DNA of 64,000 nt from positions 248,001 through 312,000 of the forward strand of contig NZ_NWUC01000003.1 of the NCBI RefSeq assembly GCF_002750855.1, written 5' to 3'. This DNA is from Neopararhizobium haloflavum (lineage in GTDB: Bacteria > Pseudomonadota > Alphaproteobacteria > Rhizobiales > Rhizobiaceae). Every line of letters starts with the position of its first letter. Positions within the stretch are counted from its first letter, which is position 1. Below, in pieces: positions 26,943-36,802 of the stretch. The position numbers were made by a program, and so were the translations under genes. The notes under the pieces were generated by a model. The model was given only the letters and a program-made list of their open reading frames with translations, was not told the DNA's origin and did no database searches.

Positions 26943-27983
26943 ATGCAGCTCGATCACCTATCGTCGGCGGGGAACGCATATCGCTCCGCTTCCAGGCTAA
27001 CACCGGGGTTCCTCATCTGTGCGACGGTGGCAGTTGCCGCTCAGTTCCTAGCCGACCATCACGGCGCGCCCGTTATGCTGCTCGCCCTGATGCTCGGTAT
27101 CGCCCTGCATTTCCTTTCGGATGTCGAACGTGCCTCGGCCGGTATCGAGTACACGGCGAGGCGGGTGCTGCGCATCGGTGTAGCGCTACTGGGGGCGCGC
27201 ATCACCCCAGAACTGATGGCCGGTATCGATGTCGCAGACATCGCCTTGGTGACGGCGGCGGTCGCGGCCGTTATCCTTTTCGCGCTGGCAGCGGCGTGGG
27301 CGCTGAATCGCGGATGGAGACTCGCAATCTTAACCGGCGGAGCCGTCGCGATATGTGGCGCTTCTGCAGCAATGGCCATTGCCGCGGTCCTGCCGAGTAA
27401 CGATCGTTCCGAGCGCAACCTTACATTCACCGTCATCGGCGTGACCGTGCTCTCGACCGTGGCGATGATCGTCTACCCGCTGATGTGTGCGGCATTGGGG
27501 CTCGATGACCGCACAGCTGGGGTCTTTATCGGCGGCACCATCCACGACGTGGCCCAGGTCGTCGGCGCCGGCTTCTCCGTTTCGGAAGAGACCGGCGAGA
27601 CTGCCACACTCGTTAAGATGTTGCGGGTTATCATGCTCGCGCCGACCGTGATCTGCCTGTCGCTCGTGTTTAGGGGCGGTGCGCCATCGGGTCGCCGCAG
27701 CGCAGGCCGGGCGCCGCTCGTCCCTCGTTTCGTGTTGGTCTTTATCTCCCTAGCGGCGCTCAATGCGAGCGGCCTGCTGCCGCGGCCGGTGGCGGAAGTT
27801 CTAGTCGCGCTGTCGGGATGGGCGCTGGTGCTCGGGATCGCGGCAATCGGCATGAAGACGTCGCTGAGTTCCCTATCCTCGGTCGGCACCACGGCGATCG
27901 TGCTCCTCGTGGCCGAAACCGTGTTCATGGCGGCAATTGTTCTTGGAGGCCTACTTCTGATCGGCCAAGGAAGTGCGCCTTAG
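26943..27983 (+). CDS. YeiH/UPF0324-family membrane protein (putative sulfate/sulfonate exporter family)
   Basis: Encodes 346 aa with about ten membrane segments. Family markers: MLLALMLGIALHF, VLRIGVALLGARI, ILTGGAVAICGASAAMAI and the central GGTIHDVAQVVGAGF. Members have been linked to export of sulfite or organosulfonates (TauZ-like). In this island it may export a by-product or an acid; that is inference. 16 bases after the BioY-like gene. Confidence 0.8.
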   Translation: MQLDHLSSAGNAYRSASRLTPGFLICATVAVAAQFLADHHGAPVMLLALMLGIALHFLSDVERASAGIEYTARRVLRIGVALLGARITPELMAGIDVADIALVTAAVAAVILFALAAAWALNRGWRLAILTGGAVAICGASAAMAIAAVLPSNDRSERNLTFTVIGVTVLSTVAMIVYPLMCAALGLDDRTAGVFIGGTIHDVAQVVGAGFSVSEETGETATLVKMLRVIMLAPTVICLSLVFRGGAPSGRRSAGRAPLVPRFVLVFISLAALNASGLLPRPVAEVLVALSGWALVLGIAAIGMKTSLSSLSSVGTTAIVLLVAETVFMAAIVLGGLLLIGQGSAP

Positions 27984-28020
27984 CTATAAGACTAATGCAT
28001 AGAATGATGATGCAATTATA

Positions 28021-28050
28021 TTCGACTGCATACATCCGAAAACCTATCCT
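28021..28050 (+). promoter_or_regulatory. Candidate internal promoter of the carboxyltransferase genes
   Basis: TTCGAC (28021-28026), an 18-base spacer and TATCCT (28045-28050) form a sigma-70-like pair 42 bases before the ATG at 28092. The preceding bases (GCATAGAATGATGATGCAATTATA) resemble the region upstream of the biotin carrier operator, and CTAT-N11-ATAG lies at 27984-28002. Confidence 0.35.
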
Positions 28051-28091
28051 TGTCGCTAGTCGGGATGAACCATCTTGAGCGGGGAGGAACC

Positions 28092-29627
28092 ATGAAATTC
28101 GTCGAGAAGATCGAGGAGCATGCCGAGCGAAAGCAGCGTGCCCTGTCGATGGGCGGGGAGGAGAAGCTCGCCAAGCGTCGCGAGAAGGGCATGCTCAATG
28201 CGCGCGAACGCGTCCACTACCTTCTTGATCCAGGTTCATTCGTGGAAAGCGGCCTGTTCAGCACCTCGATGCAGCCGAAGGATCGCGACCGCACTCCAGC
28301 CGACGGAAAGATCGTCGGTTTCGGCCGAATCGAATCGCGCCGGGTGGGCATCGTCTCCAATGACTTCACGGTGAAGGGCGCCTCCAGCAGCCCCGTCAAT
28401 TCTAACAAGATGGAGCACGTCAAGAAGGTCGGAGCCCGCAGTGGATTCCCCGTCGTCTTCCTCGGCGAATCCACCGGTGCGCGTATGCCCGACATCATGG
28501 GCGCTAAGGGCATCATCGGCGTCAACAACGACCCGCAGCAATATATGCGTTTGCGCACCAACCCGTGGGCAGCCGCGGTGCTAGGCCTCTCCTTCGGCTC
28601 GGCCACGTGGTATTCGGCAATGGCCGACTTCACGGTGATGAAGAAGGGCGCCTGCATGGCGGTATCCAGTCCACGTCTCGTGGCCCTCGCCACGCGCCAG
28701 GAGGTCGATTTCGAGGAACTGGGCGGATGGCGTCTGCACAGCGAGGTGACCGGTCTCGTCGACATGGTGGTCGACACGGACGAACAGGCACTCGATGCGA
28801 TCCGGAACTATCTTGGCTACCTACCCTCGCATGCCAACGAAGCACCGCCGCGGCACGAGGTGCCAAAAGGCTCTGACGAAGCCTGCGAAGGCATTCTCGA
28901 CCTGATCCCCGAAGCCAAGGGGCAGGTCTATGACGTGCGCAAGGTCATCGACCGCATCGTCGATCAAGGCTCGACCTTCGAACTAAAACCCAGATTCGGA
29001 AAGACGCTGGTCACCGCTCTCGCCCGCATCGACGGGCGCAGCGTCGGCATCATCGCCAACAATCCCTTCTTCAAGGGCGGGGCGATCGACGCGGATGCTT
29101 GCGACAAGGCAATTAGCCTACTGGTCCAGTGCGATTCCTACAATATCCCTGTCGTGTTCCTGGTCGACCAGCCGGGCTTCCTCATCGGCATCGAGGCCGA
29201 GCGGCGGCGCATGCCGGGCAAGGTTATGAACTGGCTCAACGCTTTGGCGCAGTGCACCGTCCCCAAGTTCTCCGTGATTATGCGCAAGAGCTACGGCCTT
29301 GCCGTGCGCAACATGGGGGGAAGCAACAACGCCAACGAAGTTGCTGCATGGTGGAGTGCAGAGGTCAGTTTCATGGACCCCCGTTCGGGCGTTGCCGTGG
29401 TGCACGGGATCTCGCCGGAGGACGACCCGGAGGCGCATGCGGCCCATCTAGAGGAGATGAGTCGCGACACCTCTGCCTACGATCTCGCCTCAATTAATGG
29501 CGCGCGCGCAGTCATCGATCCGAGAGAAACTCGCCAATATCTCAAGAACATGCTGGACGTCTATGAGGACAGCTATTCGGGAGGTGTCGGCCAGCATCAT
29601 CTGCGCAACTGGCCCACGGGCTTCTGA
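28092..29627 (+). CDS. Acyl-CoA carboxylase carboxyltransferase subunit (first copy)
   Basis: Encodes 511 aa of the propionyl-CoA carboxylase beta family, which moves the carboxyl group from carboxybiotin to an acyl-CoA. Both crotonase-fold halves are visible: an N-terminal half with LGESTGARMPDIMGAKG, and a C-terminal half with NNPFFKGGAIDADACDKA and LVDQPGFLIGIEAE. GGGGAGGAACC precedes ATG 28092. Only distantly similar to the second carboxyltransferase at 30854, so they are not a recent duplication. Confidence 0.9.
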   Translation: MKFVEKIEEHAERKQRALSMGGEEKLAKRREKGMLNARERVHYLLDPGSFVESGLFSTSMQPKDRDRTPADGKIVGFGRIESRRVGIVSNDFTVKGASSSPVNSNKMEHVKKVGARSGFPVVFLGESTGARMPDIMGAKGIIGVNNDPQQYMRLRTNPWAAAVLGLSFGSATWYSAMADFTVMKKGACMAVSSPRLVALATRQEVDFEELGGWRLHSEVTGLVDMVVDTDEQALDAIRNYLGYLPSHANEAPPRHEVPKGSDEACEGILDLIPEAKGQVYDVRKVIDRIVDQGSTFELKPRFGKTLVTALARIDGRSVGIIANNPFFKGGAIDADACDKAISLLVQCDSYNIPVVFLVDQPGFLIGIEAERRRMPGKVMNWLNALAQCTVPKFSVIMRKSYGLAVRNMGGSNNANEVAAWWSAEVSFMDPRSGVAVVHGISPEDDPEAHAAHLEEMSRDTSAYDLASINGARAVIDPRETRQYLKNMLDVYEDSYSGGVGQHHLRNWPTGF

Positions 29628-29652
29628 GCGCCGCCGAGAGGAGACCACGAAA

Positions 29653-30837
29653 ATGGACGCACGAACCCACGCGCCGGCGAGTGGCGAACACGACACACGG
29701 CCCTATCCCCTGGCAGGGGTCAAGGTGCTTGATTTCTCGCATGTGCTGTCCGGTCCGCACTGCACCATGCTGCTTGCCGATCTCGGCGCCGAAGTGGTGA
29801 AGGTCGAGCGACCCGGCACCGGCGACGAAAACCGCCGCATGCGCAGCTATGCGGGGCGCCAGCCCCACGACGAAGACTATTTCTATCCTATGAACCGCAA
29901 CAAGAAGAGCATTGAGGTCAATCTTAAAGACCCGGCCGACCGCGAGCGCGTCATCACGTTGATGAAGACCAGCGATGTCGTCGTCGAAAACTTCACCCCC
30001 GGCGCGATGAAGAAGCTCGGCCTCGACTACGAGAGCGCCAAGGTGGTGAACCCGCGGCTGGTCTATTGTTCAATATCGGGCTACGGGCAGACGGGACCAT
30101 ATCGCAACCGGAAGGCCTATGACTCCATCATCCAGGCATTCGCCGGCGTCATGTCAATCACCGGCGAAGCTGACGGACCGCCGCTGCGCAGCGGGCTCAT
30201 GTTCGCCGATTTGACCGGCGCCATGTATGCGCTCTCAGCAATTCTCGTTTCGCTCTACGCGCGCGAGCGCACCGGCCTCGGCAACTATATCGACCTCTCG
30301 ATGTCGGACGCGCTTTTGAGCCTCTACTCGACAAACGCGGCCGAATACATGGCTACCGGCAAGTCGCCCGGGCGCGCGGGATCGGAAAATCCAGGCCGCA
30401 GCCCGACCGGCAGCTATCTATGCGCCGACGACCGATACGTCCAGGTGATGGGTGGCAGCGACAGGCTGTGGCCCGGCTTCTGCGCCGCTGTCGGCCGACC
30501 GGATCTGGCAGAGGACGTGCGCTTTGCCAGCAACGAGGCGCGCATCGCCAACCGCAAGCAGTTGCGTGCGATCCTGACGCCCGTGTTCCGTAGCAAGCCA
30601 TCCGCCGAATGGGTTGAACAGATGAGCGTCCTCGGCCTGCCGATCGCACCTATCAACACACTGGCCGACGCGATGAACGATCCGCATTTCCAGCATCGCG
30701 AGATGGACCTGCGGCTTGAACATCCCCGATCGGGCGAGATACGCACCATCAACAATCCGTTCCGCTTCAGCACCTATGCAACGTGGCAGCACAAATCGCC
30801 GCCCCTTCTGGGCCAGCACAACGACGAATATCGATGA
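29653..30837 (+). CDS. CaiB/BaiF-family (class III) CoA-transferase
   Basis: Encodes 394 aa. Class III CoA-transferases move CoA between two carboxylic acids through an aspartyl-CoA thioester. Seen: LAGVKVLDFSHVLSGPHCTM with the dinucleotide-like site, ADLGAEVVKVERP, NRNKKSIEVNLKDP, SISGYGQTGPY and the catalytic aspartate D186 in GLMFADLTGAM. Placed between two carboxyltransferases, it probably makes the acyl-CoA that they carboxylate, or recycles CoA from the product. Confidence 0.92.
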   Translation: MDARTHAPASGEHDTRPYPLAGVKVLDFSHVLSGPHCTMLLADLGAEVVKVERPGTGDENRRMRSYAGRQPHDEDYFYPMNRNKKSIEVNLKDPADRERVITLMKTSDVVVENFTPGAMKKLGLDYESAKVVNPRLVYCSISGYGQTGPYRNRKAYDSIIQAFAGVMSITGEADGPPLRSGLMFADLTGAMYALSAILVSLYARERTGLGNYIDLSMSDALLSLYSTNAAEYMATGKSPGRAGSENPGRSPTGSYLCADDRYVQVMGGSDRLWPGFCAAVGRPDLAEDVRFASNEARIANRKQLRAILTPVFRSKPSAEWVEQMSVLGLPIAPINTLADAMNDPHFQHREMDLRLEHPRSGEIRTINNPFRFSTYATWQHKSPPLLGQHNDEYR

Positions 30838-30853
30838 CGCACGGGGTTTGACG

Positions 30854-32476
30854 ATGACGAAGGACAGCAGACCTGCAGCCGCCGGGCCGGTCGCGGCGAC
30901 GGACGAGGCGCTTTGCAGCGACTGGTCCGCCGAAATGAAGGAACTCGCGTTCCGCCGCGACAAGGCCATGGCCATGGGCGGCGAGGAGGCGATCGCCTTT
31001 CAGCATGATCGCGGCAAGAACACCATTCGCGAGCGCCTCGATGACCTGCTCGACGCAGGCACCTTCAGGGAACTGGGCACGCTTGCCGGCAAGGGAAGCT
31101 ACGGCGACGACGGGCGCCTCGTCGACTTCACTCCCTCCAACGCCGTCATCGGAACCGGACGTGTGGACCGTCGCAAGGTCGTCGTGTCGGGCGACGATTT
31201 CACCATCCGCGCGGGCTCTTCCGAAGCCACCGTCTCCGACAAATGGGTCTATGCTGAACGTCTGGCTCACGAGTACCGGATGCCGCTAGTGCGGCTCGTC
31301 GATACCGCCGGAGGCAGCATCAAGATCCTCGAACAGCAGCAGGCGACCAAGATACCCGGCTATGCGCGCTGGCCCTCCATATCGTTGCTAGGGCGGGTCC
31401 CGGTGGTCGGTATGGCACTGGGCGCCTGTGCCGGGCTGGGAGCGATCAAGGTCGGACTTTCTCACTTCTCGGTCATGCTGCGCGATACCGCCTTCGTGTT
31501 CGCCGGCGGACCCCCGGTGGTCAAACGAGGTCTCAACCAAGACGTGACCAAGGAGGAACTCGGCGGGGCCAGGGTCCACACCCGCAGCGGCGTGGTCAAC
31601 AACATGGCTAGGGATGAACAGGACGCCTTCGAGCAGGTCCGGCGCTTCCTGTCCTACATGCCGCGCAACGTCTGGGAAGTCCCCCCGCGCGTCGTGCCGG
31701 AGGATAGGGCCGACCGCGCCGAGGCGGCGCTCGACAGGCTCGTGCCCCGCGACCGGCGAAAGATCTACGCCGCACGCGACATCGTCCGGCTGGTCATGGA
31801 TACCGGCAGTGTCTTCGAGGTGGGCAAGCGCTTCGGCGGGTCCGTCGTCACCTGCTATGCTCGGCTCGACGGCCATTCCGTGGGCGTCATCTGCAACGAT
31901 CCGGCCGTGATGGGCGGGGCGTTGACGCATCAGGCGGCGCAGAAAATGGCCCGCTTCGTCGACACCTGCGACACGTTCCACCTGCCGATTGTCAACTTCG
32001 TTGACCAGCCCGGGGTCATGACCGGCCCCACTGCGGAGGCGGCCGGTACGCTCACCTCTGCCATCGGCCTTCTCGGCGCGATCGAGCAAGCATCAGTGCC
32101 CTGGTGCTCGATCATCGTGCGCCGCGCCTTCGGCGTCGGTGGTGGCGCGCACGGTCCCAAACACGGCCCCGACGGGCGCTCCCTCAACCATCGCTTTGCA
32201 TGGCCCTCCGCGCGCTGGGGCTCGATCCCGATCGAAGGCGGCGTCGCGGCCGCCTACAAGAAGGATATCGCAGCAGATGCTGATCCCGATACCCGGCGCA
32301 TGGAACTGGAGAGTTACTATCACGAGCTCTCCTCGCCGTTCCGGACGGCGGAGAAGTTCGGCATCGTTGACGTAATCCGGCCCGCGGAGACGCGTGCCAT
32401 CCTGTGCGACTGGATTGAGGACGCCTACGCTCTGACGACAACCCAACTCGGCCCCAAGCGGCGCACCATGCGTTGA
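30854..32476 (+). CDS. Acyl-CoA carboxylase carboxyltransferase subunit (second copy)
   Basis: Encodes 540 aa. N-terminal half with RLVDTAGGSIKILEQQQATK, VVGMALGACAGLGA and VFAGGPPVVKRGL; C-terminal half with CNDPAVMGGALTHQAAQKM, VDQPGVMTGPTAEAAG and RRAFGVGGGAHGP. The N-terminal extension of about 25 residues is longer than in the first copy. The pair may act on two substrates or form a mixed complex; the sequence does not decide. It ends at a 10-bp hairpin. Confidence 0.9.
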   Translation: MTKDSRPAAAGPVAATDEALCSDWSAEMKELAFRRDKAMAMGGEEAIAFQHDRGKNTIRERLDDLLDAGTFRELGTLAGKGSYGDDGRLVDFTPSNAVIGTGRVDRRKVVVSGDDFTIRAGSSEATVSDKWVYAERLAHEYRMPLVRLVDTAGGSIKILEQQQATKIPGYARWPSISLLGRVPVVGMALGACAGLGAIKVGLSHFSVMLRDTAFVFAGGPPVVKRGLNQDVTKEELGGARVHTRSGVVNNMARDEQDAFEQVRRFLSYMPRNVWEVPPRVVPEDRADRAEAALDRLVPRDRRKIYAARDIVRLVMDTGSVFEVGKRFGGSVVTCYARLDGHSVGVICNDPAVMGGALTHQAAQKMARFVDTCDTFHLPIVNFVDQPGVMTGPTAEAAGTLTSAIGLLGAIEQASVPWCSIIVRRAFGVGGGAHGPKHGPDGRSLNHRFAWPSARWGSIPIEGGVAAAYKKDIAADADPDTRRMELESYYHELSSPFRTAEKFGIVDVIRPAETRAILCDWIEDAYALTTTQLGPKRRTMR

Positions 32477-32482
32477 TGGCGC

Positions 32483-32512
32483 GCGGCCCGACACTACTAA
32501 TCGTCGGGCCGC
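32483..32512. terminator. Perfect 10-bp hairpin between convergent genes
   Basis: GCGGCCCGAC and GTCGGGCCGC pair perfectly around a 10-base loop that contains the MFS stop codon. No T tract follows on either strand, so termination would be inefficient or factor-assisted, but position between two convergent operons suits a bidirectional terminator. Confidence 0.5.
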
Positions 32513-33675
32513 AAAGGAGCGGCACTCTCGGCCTCGGCCGGCACCTTTAGCCTCGCCGCGCCGGCGACGAGCACCGCTCCTATTAAGAAGAAGATTCCAG
32601 AAACGCCGGCGAAGATCGACGCCCCGCCAATGGCGAGCGGGGTGACGAACTGGGTCAAACGGTTGCACGCAAGCCGGATGCCCAGGACCTCGCCGACCTT
32701 ATGGGGCGGCGACAAGTTGATCGTCCGCGTGATCGATAGCGGTTGACCCAACCCCAGGCCGAACCCCATGGCGATCGAGATCGCCGCGAGCGCAAGGGGG
32801 TCCCGGGTGAGCGGCAACAATAGGTAGCATACACCTGCGCCGATCACCGAGGTGATGATCACGAGGTTCTTGCCGAACCTAATGACCAGCGACACCATGA
32901 AGAAACGCATAATAACGCCGCCCACGTTGTGCATAGCCACTACTATGCCGATCCACGAAGCGGTCATCCCGGCCTGAACGGCGTAGAGCGGGAAATAGGC
33001 GACATACATGTCCTTGCCAATCAGGATAAGCGAGCTGACGAGGAAGGCGCGCGCCATGTACTTGTTGTAGCCGAAGACCCGCAACGGATTGTGCCCGGAT
33101 TTATCCGGTTCGCCATTCTGGGGCAAGGGTGTGGGGCGCATCCCCGCCATAAGGGGTAGGACGAGGGAGGCGGCGACGAGCGCCACGCCACCCAGGATTG
33201 CGAAGGTCGTCGCATAGCCAAGATGGTCGCCTCCAGGTCCTCCCAGAAGCGGTCCGGCCAGTGAGCCGAGCGCCACGCCCATGCTAAAAACGGCGACCGA
33301 ACGCTCGCGCGAAAGGCCGGGGGCGGCGCGGCCGGAGTGCTTCTGCGCGGCCAATATGAAAAGCGTGAAGCCGGTGCCTGCCACGAGCTGGGATAGATAG
33401 AGGCCGACGCGGCCGCCCAGCGCGAAAGGCAGGGCGAGCCCCAGCGCGGTGACGATCGCGCCTAGCAGCAGAGGCCGGACGACGCCGTGCCGGTCCATCC
33501 AGCTCCCCGCCACCGCAGCCGCCAGGAGCGGGATCATGGCGAACACCGCGACGAGCACACCGATCTCAGCCACGCCGATGCCGAGCTCGATTGCCAGCAG
33601 CGGCACCAGGGGGCGCGTACCCATCACGCCGGCGACCAGAAAGAAGGACGCCGTTGGCACAATGGGGAGCGACAT
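32497..33675 (-). CDS. MFS transporter
   Basis: Encodes 392 aa with twelve hydrophobic segments and the loop 2-3 motif GSWMDRHGVVRPLLLG typical of the major facilitator superfamily. The central loop is about 25 residues. Last gene of the tct transcript, 28 bases after tctA. ATG 33675 (MSLPIVPTASFF) gives a normal MFS length; no clear ribosome-binding site is seen, so coupling with tctA is likely. Substrate unknown, possibly efflux or uptake of the same acid. Confidence 0.8.
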   Translation of the reverse strand: MSLPIVPTASFFLVAGVMGTRPLVPLLAIELGIGVAEIGVLVAVFAMIPLLAAAVAGSWMDRHGVVRPLLLGAIVTALGLALPFALGGRVGLYLSQLVAGTGFTLFILAAQKHSGRAAPGLSRERSVAVFSMGVALGSLAGPLLGGPGGDHLGYATTFAILGGVALVAASLVLPLMAGMRPTPLPQNGEPDKSGHNPLRVFGYNKYMARAFLVSSLILIGKDMYVAYFPLYAVQAGMTASWIGIVVAMHNVGGVIMRFFMVSLVIRFGKNLVIITSVIGAGVCYLLLPLTRDPLALAAISIAMGFGLGLGQPLSITRTINLSPPHKVGEVLGIRLACNRLTQFVTPLAIGGASIFAGVSGIFFLIGAVLVAGAARLKVPAEAESAAPLRPDD

Positions 33676-33703
33676 TGCGAATGATGATTTCAACTGGCGG
33701 CTC

Positions 33704-35209
33704 TCAACTGCCTGCCGACGGCCGGGCAGTCTCTTGCGAGGATCTTCGAAGCCTACTCGCAATACCGAGCACAACGACGAGTGTGATGACCGCAAGGATC
33801 GCGATCGAATAGCCGCGCGTGATGAACATTGTGTAACTGCCGTCCGAGATCAACAGGGCCCGCCGCAGGCTTTCTTCGAGTATCGGGCTCAGGACGAAGG
33901 CCAGAATGAAGGCCGGCGCCGAGAAGTCGAGCTTGTTGAGAAGGAAGAAGGCGACGCCGAAGATCAACGCGACCCACAGATCGACATGGACATAGCTCGA
34001 GGCGTAGACGCCCACCATCGCCAGGATCATGACGATCGGCACCAGGATGTAATTCGGGACCACAAGCACGCGGGCGAAGAAGGGTGTCAGCAGCTTACCG
34101 ATCACGAACATGGCCAAGGTGGCGACTAGGAAACCATAGAAAATTCCGTTTACGAGCGCGGGGTTCGCAGTGAAGACGGTCGGTCCCGGCTGGATGCCGT
34201 GGATGATGAACGCACTCATAATGATGGCCGTCGAGGCCGATCCCGGTATGCCCAGCGTGATGACGGGAAGCATCGCGCCACCGACAGTTGCGTTATTGGC
34301 CGCTTCCGGGGCCGCGATGCCCTCGGGATTGCCGGTTCCGAAAGTTTCGGGCTTACGCGAGGTGTTGCGGGCCAAGCTGTAGGCGAACCAGGCCGAAGCC
34401 CCGGCCCCCATGCCGGGCAGGAAGCCGATGACTGAGCCGATGCCGGAGCCGATCCACATGGCGCGCAGAACGCGGCGCAGCTCCGCAATGTTAAGCCGTG
34501 TGCTGAGGCCACGCCTGTCTGTCACATATTTACGGTGCAGGTCCGTGCTGATCATGGAGAACATCTCGGCAAAAGCGAATATGCCAACCAAAACAGCCAC
34601 CAGATGGAGACCGTCGAACAGCAGGGGCGAGCCAAACGTATAACGGTGTGCGCTCGAAATCACGTCGATTCCGATCGTAGCTGTCATGAGGCCGAGAACC
34701 ACCGAAATCGAACTGCGCAGCACATCAACGGAGCTGAGGCCTGCCACGGCGACGAGGCCAAGAATCCCGATCAGGAAGAATTCTGGATCGCCGAGTTGAA
34801 GGGCAACGACCGATAGGGGGACCGACATGAATAGCAGCACTAGGCCGCCGAACAGGCCACCCACGGTCGATGCCGCGAGCGAATAGGCGAGGGCCTTGCC
34901 AGGTGAACTACGTTTGGCCAGGGCGTTGCCGTCGATGAGCGTCGCCGCAGCCGCCGGCGTCCCCGGGATTCCCAAGATGATCGATGAGATCGACCCGCCA
35001 TACTCAGCGCCTTGGTAAGCGGCGACAAGCATCAGGATCGCGGCGAGCGGTTCCATGCTGTATGTGAAGGGAAGCAGAAGAACTATCGCCACCGTCGCGC
35101 CAAGGCCAGGCAGCGCGCCGATGAGCAGGCCCACGAAGGTGCCGATCGCGATGCCGCTCAGATTCGAGAGCGAGAAGAGCCCGAGAAAGTCAAATTCGAA
35201 CAGCGTCAC
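33704..35209 (-). CDS. tctA: TctA-family large membrane subunit of a tripartite tricarboxylate transporter
   Basis: Encodes 501 aa with about twelve membrane segments. Both family repeats are visible: GLLIGALPGLGATVAIVLLLPFTY and GSVIGFLPGMGAGASAWFAYSLAR, along with ILGIPGTPAAAATLIDG and VITLGIPGSASTAIIMSAFI. TTT transporters carry carboxylic acids using an ion gradient and a periplasmic binding protein. Forms one transcript with tctC and tctB. Confidence 0.95.
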   Translation of the reverse strand: MTLFEFDFLGLFSLSNLSGIAIGTFVGLLIGALPGLGATVAIVLLLPFTYSMEPLAAILMLVAAYQGAEYGGSISSIILGIPGTPAAAATLIDGNALAKRSSPGKALAYSLAASTVGGLFGGLVLLFMSVPLSVVALQLGDPEFFLIGILGLVAVAGLSSVDVLRSSISVVLGLMTATIGIDVISSAHRYTFGSPLLFDGLHLVAVLVGIFAFAEMFSMISTDLHRKYVTDRRGLSTRLNIAELRRVLRAMWIGSGIGSVIGFLPGMGAGASAWFAYSLARNTSRKPETFGTGNPEGIAAPEAANNATVGGAMLPVITLGIPGSASTAIIMSAFIIHGIQPGPTVFTANPALVNGIFYGFLVATLAMFVIGKLLTPFFARVLVVPNYILVPIVMILAMVGVYASSYVHVDLWVALIFGVAFFLLNKLDFSAPAFILAFVLSPILEESLRRALLISDGSYTMFITRGYSIAILAVITLVVVLGIASRLRRSSQETARPSAGS

Positions 35210-35227
35210 GATCGTGTCCTTCGATAG

Positions 35228-35677
35228 TCAGAACCGAACCTGCATCACCAAGTCGAAGAGAAGGTAGATGCCGACGGTCAGAGCTGCGGTCGCGCCCACG
35301 TTGACAGCATGTCTCTTCCAACCGCCGGCCCGTGAGAACAGCGTCATCAGGATCAGACAAAGGGCAAATACGACAGGGTAGAAGATGGCACTCAAATATT
35401 GCCACGCGGCGATGAACAGGCCTGCGAGCACGACGCTCAGGGCGACGAGGCCAGCATTTGGAATTGTGACGACCCTCTCGTCGCTCGACCTCAGCGTCTT
35501 CAGGAAGGAGGCGGCACAAAGCACCAAGAGAAGCACGCCGAGGACCGTGGGAAAATAGGCGGGTCCGATGGCGTCCCGGGCCCTGGCATCAGTGAGGCCA
35601 ATGGCATGCCACAAATAGGCGATGCCGACGACGAACAGGATGCCTAGCGCGATATAGCTAGCCCGCTTGTAGGTCAT
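35228..35677 (-). CDS. tctB: TctB-family small membrane subunit of a tripartite tricarboxylate transporter
   Basis: Encodes 149 aa with four membrane segments; the GPAYFPTVLGVLLLVLCAASFL element is a TctB hallmark. ATG 35677 with GGAG upstream; a longer frame to 35734 lacks a good site. Small subunits are thought to support assembly with TctA. Lies 18 bases before tctA. Confidence 0.9.
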   Translation of the reverse strand: MTYKRASYIALGILFVVGIAYLWHAIGLTDARARDAIGPAYFPTVLGVLLLVLCAASFLKTLRSSDERVVTIPNAGLVALSVVLAGLFIAAWQYLSAIFYPVVFALCLILMTLFSRAGGWKRHAVNVGATAALTVGIYLLFDLVMQVRF

Positions 35678-35758
35678 CGGCGACACGCTCCTGTTTCGGC
35701 ACGCGAAAGACTTTCGCCGTCCCCGCGGCGCCACGCGACGGGGATGGCGAGAATGGCC

Positions 35759-36712
35759 TCAGTCGATGAGACCGGCACGGCGCAAAAGCTGACCGTTGTG
35801 CTCGAAGTCCTCCTTGAGGGTCTCGGCGAATTCCTCGGGTCCCTCATAGGCGATCTCGAAGGATTGGTTGGCAAGCGCCTCGACCACTTCCGGGTCCTCG
35901 AGCGCCTGGGTGAAGGCATCGTGCAGCACCTCCACGATTTCGGCGTCGACCCCCTTGGGCGCCACGATGCCGATGAAGGCGTCCTTGTGCGCCTCGTAGC
36001 CCGCGTCCCTAAGAGTCGGTATGTCGGGATGCATGCTGCTGCGCGTGCTGGAGAAATTGATGAGCGGACGGACCAAGCTGGGGTCGGCATTGCCTTGGAA
36101 CGTCGCCACGCCCCCTACATTGCCGCCGAGCACCGCCGCCATGGCGCGGCCCCCGCTATCATAGGGAATGGCCCTAGTCTCGATCTCGGCCGCTTCGTTA
36201 AGCACCGCCATGGCGAGATCGGATATGCTGCCATTGCCAGGAGTGGCATAAGTGAAAGCCCCCGGGTTCTCCTTCACGTGAGTTAGCCATTCGTCGAAAT
36301 CGGCCCATGGCGCATCGGCCTGGACCAGAAGCACCTGTGGGATGTCTACTAGGCGTACGATCGGCTCAAAGCTATCGTAGGAGTAGCTCGCGCCCTGGAA
36401 ATGTGGCTGGATGGTCACCGGACTGTTGGACGTGAGGCCGATCGTGTAGCCGTCGGCGGGCGCATTCTGGATCGCAGACATGCCCACCGTCGTGGAGCCG
36501 CCCGGGCGGTTGACCACCACGACATCGACCTGATTGGGCAGGTATTTCCCCAGCGCCGAGGCGAAGAGACGTGCCGAGGTATCGGTGCTGCCGCCCGGCG
36601 CGAAGGGTGTGATCATCTCAATGGTACCGCTGGGATAGTCCTGGGCGACAGTCGTGGAGACGCCCATACCCAGCACCAGCGGTACAATTAGCGAAAACAG
36701 GATCTTTCTCAT
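35759..36712 (-). CDS. tctC: TctC-family periplasmic substrate-binding protein
   Basis: Encodes 317 aa with a signal peptide cut near residue 23 (ends TTVAQ). Family loops: ITPFAPGGSTDTSARLFASAL, VNRPGGSTTVGM, TPGNGSISDLAMAVL, and APKGVDAEIVEVLHDAF. TctC/BugT proteins bind carboxylates by two water-bridged loops; ligands include citrate, terephthalate and amino acids, so the ligand here stays open. GGAGGAG precedes ATG 36712. First gene of the minus-strand operon. Confidence 0.94.
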   Translation of the reverse strand: MRKILFSLIVPLVLGMGVSTTVAQDYPSGTIEMITPFAPGGSTDTSARLFASALGKYLPNQVDVVVVNRPGGSTTVGMSAIQNAPADGYTIGLTSNSPVTIQPHFQGASYSYDSFEPIVRLVDIPQVLLVQADAPWADFDEWLTHVKENPGAFTYATPGNGSISDLAMAVLNEAAEIETRAIPYDSGGRAMAAVLGGNVGGVATFQGNADPSLVRPLINFSSTRSSMHPDIPTLRDAGYEAHKDAFIGIVAPKGVDAEIVEVLHDAFTQALEDPEVVEALANQSFEIAYEGPEEFAETLKEDFEHNGQLLRRAGLID

Positions 36713-36802
36713 TGAACTCCTCCAATTCCGGATTATTGCCGAGCCCGGCTCTCCTCCGCGCCCCCCCGTCGCCGGAGAATGGCAAGGATTGATGTACCGA
36801 TC

